This document shows, one piece after another, positions 60,952 to 64,000 of a stretch of 64,000 bases of DNA. Each line of letters starts with the position of its first letter. Within the stretch, counting starts at the first letter, position 1. Origin of the DNA: an uncultured Eubacterium sp. GTDB taxonomy: Bacteria > Bacillota > Clostridia > Lachnospirales > Lachnospiraceae. Location: the NCBI GenBank assembly GCA_910589595.1, contig CAJUTM010000012.1:19813-83812 (forward strand), read 5' to 3'. The notes beneath the pieces were generated by a model that was not told the DNA's origin, ran no database searches, and saw nothing but the letters and a program-made list of their open reading frames with translations. Both the position numbers and the translations under genes were made by a program.

Positions 60952-62373
60952 ATGCAAGAAAAGACGGAATTTTCAAAAGATTTTGACAAAAATAAAAAAC
61001 GAATCGACGAACTTCTTCATATAGAAAAGAGTTTTGATTTGCTGTATCGGGTGGTGACAATTGGTGGTAAAAAAGCTTGTTTTTACTTTATTGATGGTTT
61101 CTGTAAAGACGAAGTTATGGAGAAGGTATTAGAGTTTCTCTATAAAATTACGCCGGAACAAATGCCGGCGACGGCGCACGAATTTTTAAAAGACCGTCTT
61201 CCTTACGGGGAGATTGATTTGGTGAGAACGGAAAATGATTTATTGCAACGTATCCTTTCCGGTGTTCCGGTTCTTTTGATTGACGGGTACACGGAATTAC
61301 TGGCAACCGATTTTCGTACTTATCCCTCCCGCTCGGTAGATGAGCCGGAGAAAGATAAAGTGATGCGCGGTTCCCGGGACGGTTTTGTGGAAACCGTCGT
61401 CTTCAATACGGCTCTTATCCGCCGGCGTATACGTTCCCGCGACCTTGTTATGGAAATGCATACGGTAGGAAAGAGTTCCCGAACAGATGTCGTAATTGCC
61501 TATATGGGAAATCGGGTTGAGCCGGAAATGTTAGAAAACATACGGCAGCGGGTAGACGCCATCAAGATTGATTCCCTGTCCATGAATCAACAAAGTCTGG
61601 CAGAATGCCTCTATCAGCATAAATGGTTTAATCCTTTTCCCAAATTCAAATTTTCGGAACGGCCGGATACTACAGCCGCCAGTATTTTGGAGGGCAGTAT
61701 TGCCATTCTGGTAGATAATTCCCCCTCGGCCATGATACTGCCGACTTCCGTTTTTGACATTGTGGAAGATGCGGACGATTATTATTTCCCGCCGATTACG
61801 GGAACTTACCTGCGTCTGTCGCGGATGGTTATTGATGTTCTGGCAGTTGTAATGACGCCGCTTTTCCTGCTGCTCATTTCCAATCCCGAATGGTTGCCGG
61901 AAAGTATGAAATTTATTATTATCAATGATCCGATTAATGTCCCCATCTGGCTGCAAATGCTGATTTTGGAATTTGCCATTGACGGACTTAAGCTGGCGTC
62001 AGTCAATACGCCGAATATGTTGAGCACGCCGCTCAGCGTAGTAGCGGGTATTATATTAGGAGATTATACGGTAAGCTCCGGCTGGTTTAATTCCGAAATC
62101 ATGCTTTACATGGCTTTTGTTGCCGTGGCGAATTACACGCAGGTCAGTCTGGAATTAGGTTTTGCACTCAAATTCATGCGTATTATTCTTATTTGTCTGA
62201 CTGCGGCATTTGGTTTGTGGGGACTGGTCGGCGGACTCATTTTTGTAGCTGTCTGCATTGTGACCAATCGAACTATCAGTGGCAAGAGTTATGTTTATCC
62301 GCTTCTTCCGTTTAATGCCAAGCAGTTTTTGCGGCGCTTCTTCCGCGTCAGTCTGCCGACATCAGAGCAGTAA
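60952..62373 (+). CDS. SpoVAF/GerA family spore germination protein
   Basis: ATG 60952 follows GGAGGAG. The 473 residues have a cytoplasmic/N-terminal GerA domain (1-285) with PSRSVDEPEKDKVMRGSRDG and RRRIRSRDLVMEMHTVG, and a membrane part (290-470) with about five helices, including EFAIDGLKLASVNTPNMLST. Within the GerA family this length and sequence fit SpoVAF best. It acts in the inner spore membrane during germination. No spoVA genes adjoin it. It supports an endospore-forming host. Confidence 0.88.
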   Translation: MQEKTEFSKDFDKNKKRIDELLHIEKSFDLLYRVVTIGGKKACFYFIDGFCKDEVMEKVLEFLYKITPEQMPATAHEFLKDRLPYGEIDLVRTENDLLQRILSGVPVLLIDGYTELLATDFRTYPSRSVDEPEKDKVMRGSRDGFVETVVFNTALIRRRIRSRDLVMEMHTVGKSSRTDVVIAYMGNRVEPEMLENIRQRVDAIKIDSLSMNQQSLAECLYQHKWFNPFPKFKFSERPDTTAASILEGSIAILVDNSPSAMILPTSVFDIVEDADDYYFPPITGTYLRLSRMVIDVLAVVMTPLFLLLISNPEWLPESMKFIIINDPINVPIWLQMLILEFAIDGLKLASVNTPNMLSTPLSVVAGIILGDYTVSSGWFNSEIMLYMAFVAVANYTQVSLELGFALKFMRIILICLTAAFGLWGLVGGLIFVAVCIVTNRTISGKSYVYPLLPFNAKQFLRRFFRVSLPTSEQ

Positions 62374-62377
62374 AAAC

Positions 62378-62440
62378 ATTGCAGCAATTCGGGAACCTGC
62401 CAGCGTCAGGCTACTCCATCAGTTCCCGAATCGCTGCAAT
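62378..62440. terminator. Long inverted repeat between the SpoVAF and nfo genes
   Basis: ATTGCAGCAATTCGGGAAC (62378-62396) and GTTCCCGAATCGCTGCAAT (62422-62440) pair at 18 of 19 positions. The right arm is the 3' coding end of nfo. No T-tract follows, but the stem is very strong. Confidence 0.65.
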
Positions 62441-63277
62441 TTCCTCTTTGTAAGGAGGATAACTTTTCTTTGAATCATCAGCGTCTTTCAGGTAAGGCGT
62501 CTCTAAAATTTTCGGTATGTCTTCAAAACGGGTATCGCGGATGACCTGCATTAGTGCATCCGTACCGAGATATCCTTTTCCGAAATTTTCATGGCGATCT
62601 TTATGGGCGCCCAGCTCATTTTTGCTGTCGTTAATGTGAAAAGCGGCAATCTGGTCAAGGCCGATAATCTTATCAAACTGCTCCATCACATCTTCGTAAT
62701 TGTGAACAATGTCATAGCCGGCATCGTTGACATGACAGGTATCCATGCAGACACGCAGCTTATCCGGATGTGCGCACCCGTCATAGATGGCGCGTAGTTC
62801 TTCAAAGGAACGGCCAATCTCACTACCCTTTCCCGCCATAGTCTCCAAGGCAATTTTTACCGGTGTGTCTGCTGTCAGCACTTCGTTGAGTCCGTGGACT
62901 ATTTGCGCAGTGCCGGCCTCCACGCCGGCACCCACATGGGAACCGGGATGCAGTACAAGTACCTCCGCGCCCATGGCAGCAGTGCGTGAAATCTCTTTTT
63001 CCAAAAATTCAACAGCTAATTCAAAAGTCTCCGGTTTGACCGTATTGGCGAGATTTATAATATAGGGCGCATGGACAATGAAATTTGCCATGCCGTGTTC
63101 TTTCATTAAATCCCTCGCGGCGGGAATATTCAGTTCAGATGTGTCTTTGCGGCGTGTATTTTGCGGCGCGCCGGTATATACCATAAACGTATTGGCTCCA
63201 TATGAGATAGCTTCCTTTACGGAACCAAGCAGCATTTCTTTTCCATTCATTCCAACGTGTGAACCTATTAATAACAT
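62411..63277 (-). CDS. nfo: Endonuclease IV (deoxyribonuclease IV)
   Basis: ATG 63277 ([16 protein letters not shown]) lies 6 bases after GGAGG; the longer frame is not supported. The 288 residues have the AP endonuclease family 2 signatures: [52 protein letters not shown] and [20 protein letters not shown], all zinc ligands. It cleaves DNA 5' of abasic sites in base excision repair, a fit with the glycosylase at 5356. It ends in an inverted repeat. Confidence 0.96.
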   Translation of the reverse strand: MLLIGSHVGMNGKEMLLGSVKEAISYGANTFMVYTGAPQNTRRKDTSELNIPAARDLMKEHGMANFIVHAPYIINLANTVKPETFELAVEFLEKEISRTAAMGAEVLVLHPGSHVGAGVEAGTAQIVHGLNEVLTADTPVKIALETMAGKGSEIGRSFEELRAIYDGCAHPDKLRVCMDTCHVNDAGYDIVHNYEDVMEQFDKIIGLDQIAAFHINDSKNELGAHKDRHENFGKGYLGTDALMQVIRDTRFEDIPKILETPYLKDADDSKKSYPPYKEEIAAIRELME

Positions 63278-63397
63278 AGTAATCCTCCATTCAAAAGTGT
63301 TTTTGTCAACATCTTTATTAAGATTCTTTTCCAGTGTAACGGATTTTACACAAATTGTAAATGGGAAAAGTTTGTAACGATTGACGAACACGAAACC

Positions 63398-63426
63398 TTG
63401 ACAATTGTTTTTAATAGTGTTATAGT
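63398..63426 (+). promoter_or_regulatory. Promoter of the T-box/alaS transcript
   Basis: TTGACA (63398-63403) and TATAGT (63421-63426) with a 17-base spacer. The start near 63433 gives a leader of only about 75 bases before the T-box motif. Confidence 0.8.
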
Positions 63427-63453
63427 GTTTGCAAATTCAAAACAAAAAGGCTT

Positions 63454-63577
63454 TGACGAGGAATAGTAGATATTAGGGATTTCACAGAGTGCAGAGAAAT
63501 CTGAAATTAGGTGGTAACACGGACATGAAAGTTCGCCCTAAGTTGATATTTTATATCAACTTGGGGCTTTTTGTTTT
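63454..63577 (+). promoter_or_regulatory. Short T-box riboswitch with terminator for alaS
   Basis: The T-box motif AGGTGGTAACACGG lies at 63509-63522. In the antiterminator, TAGG pairs with CCTA (63537-63540) and CGGAC with GTTCG (63531-63535); the TGGT bulge fits the ACCA end of tRNA-Ala. The competing terminator is CCCTAAGTTGATAT/ATATCAACTTGGGG (63536-63566) then a T run. The 5' part keeps GACGAGGAATAGTAGA, but the usual long Stem I is reduced to GATTTC/GAAATC (63478-63483, 63496-63501) with a 12-base loop containing GCA. Uncharged tRNA would favour read-through into the AlaRS frame. Confidence 0.85.
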
Positions 63578-63609
63578 GGAAAATAATAGAAAGACGAGGA
63601 GAATGAAAT

Positions 63610-63960
63610 ATGACAGCAAATGAATTGAGAACAATGTATGTAAACTTTTTTAAAGAAAGGGGACATAAGGAAATCGCATCTGCGTCACTTCTACCAGAGA
63701 ATGACCCAACTGTTTTGTTTACTACCGCAGGAATGCATCCGTTAGTACCATATTTGCTGGGCGAGAAACATCCGAGTGGGAAAAGGCTTACGGATATTCA
63801 GAAGTGCGTGAGAACAGAAGACATTGATGAAGTAGGAGATGATACGCATTGTACCTTTTTTGAAATGTTGGGAAATTGGTCACTGGGAGACTACTTTAAA
63901 CAGGAATCCATCTCTATGAGTTTTGATTTCCTGACTAATCCGAAGAATTATCCGCAGTGA
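63610..63960 (+). pseudogene. Alanyl-tRNA synthetase, 5' part ending at an early stop
   Basis: The frame starts at ATG 63610 after GAGGAG and matches the N-terminal catalytic domain of the short clostridial AlaRS type: [40 protein letters not shown] and [20 protein letters not shown]. After NPKN the match ends with YPQ and a TGA at 63958. A further frame reads [14 protein letters not shown] to the window end, which I cannot place in AlaRS. An indel, a fusion point or an assembly error are possible. The window ends 40 bases later, so the true structure cannot be settled. Confidence 0.75.
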
Positions 63961-64000
63961 TTATTGAACAATACGGGCCGGTTTATCCGGAACTCGGGGA

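Overview
The window looks like a chromosomal segment of a motile, spore-forming, Gram-positive gut anaerobe of the Lachnospiraceae (Clostridia). The inference rests on gene content: flagellin with FliS and a DUF6240 protein, a monoderm Tad pilus operon with DUF5702 and FHA proteins, a SpoVAF/GerA germination protein, MecA, T-box control of an AlaRS gene, and several secreted proteins with lysine-rich Ig-like modules. No phage, insertion sequence or CRISPR array was seen.

Layout. 0-5.3 kb: the 5' part of an AraC-type regulator facing away from two secreted GH43 enzymes, a likely plant-glycan locus. 5.3-10.3 kb: a DNA-deoxyinosine glycosylase, a membrane protein, a BlaR1/BlaI-type M56 peptidase and repressor pair behind a promoter with a clear operator, then a CptIN-like type III toxin-antitoxin locus (two 45-nt antitoxin repeats, hairpin terminator, toxin with an altered C-terminus), a decayed gene fragment and a DUF1835 protein. 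10.4-17.6 kb: a secreted serpin, a polar amino-acid ABC transporter (binding protein fused to permease, plus ATPase), a MATE exporter, a membrane lipase-like hydrolase, a GreA-type factor and tRNA-Gly. 17.6-26 kb: an Xre regulator facing a 28-residue membrane peptide, an Hpt protein with a hybrid kinase, a C39-like peptidase, a VanRS-like two-component pair and a secreted subtilase.

26-32 kb: an HD-domain protein, a DUF6240/FliK-like protein, a cysteine-containing flagellin and FliS. 32.4-42.4 kb: an 11-gene Tad pilus operon with two prepilin peptidases, a Flp pilin and three TadE/TadG-like proteins. A 21-bp perfect inverted repeat lies inside it. 42.4-52.4 kb: mostly housekeeping genes (RACo-like ASKHA protein, rhomboid protease, flavodoxin-like protein, HIT protein, MurG, Pgi, GH25 lysozyme, ferredoxin, DUF1858, MecA).

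52.5-56.8 kb: a secreted LRR protein, a GNAT enzyme and a small accessory island. The island holds HepT/MntA and a broken PIN toxin with its small partner, and lies between a tRNA-Arg gene and a partial copy of that tRNA. 56.8-64 kb: MetK, an atypical response regulator, an AI-2E family exporter, a GNAT enzyme, DUF4250, SpoVAF, endonuclease IV, and an unusually short T-box leader ahead of an AlaRS reading frame that stops after 116 codons.

The best candidates for a second look are the CptIN-like locus, the inverted-repeat element in the Tad operon, the duplicated metal-binding-like modules on a TadE protein, the short T-box with truncated alaS, and the tRNA-flanked toxin-antitoxin island.
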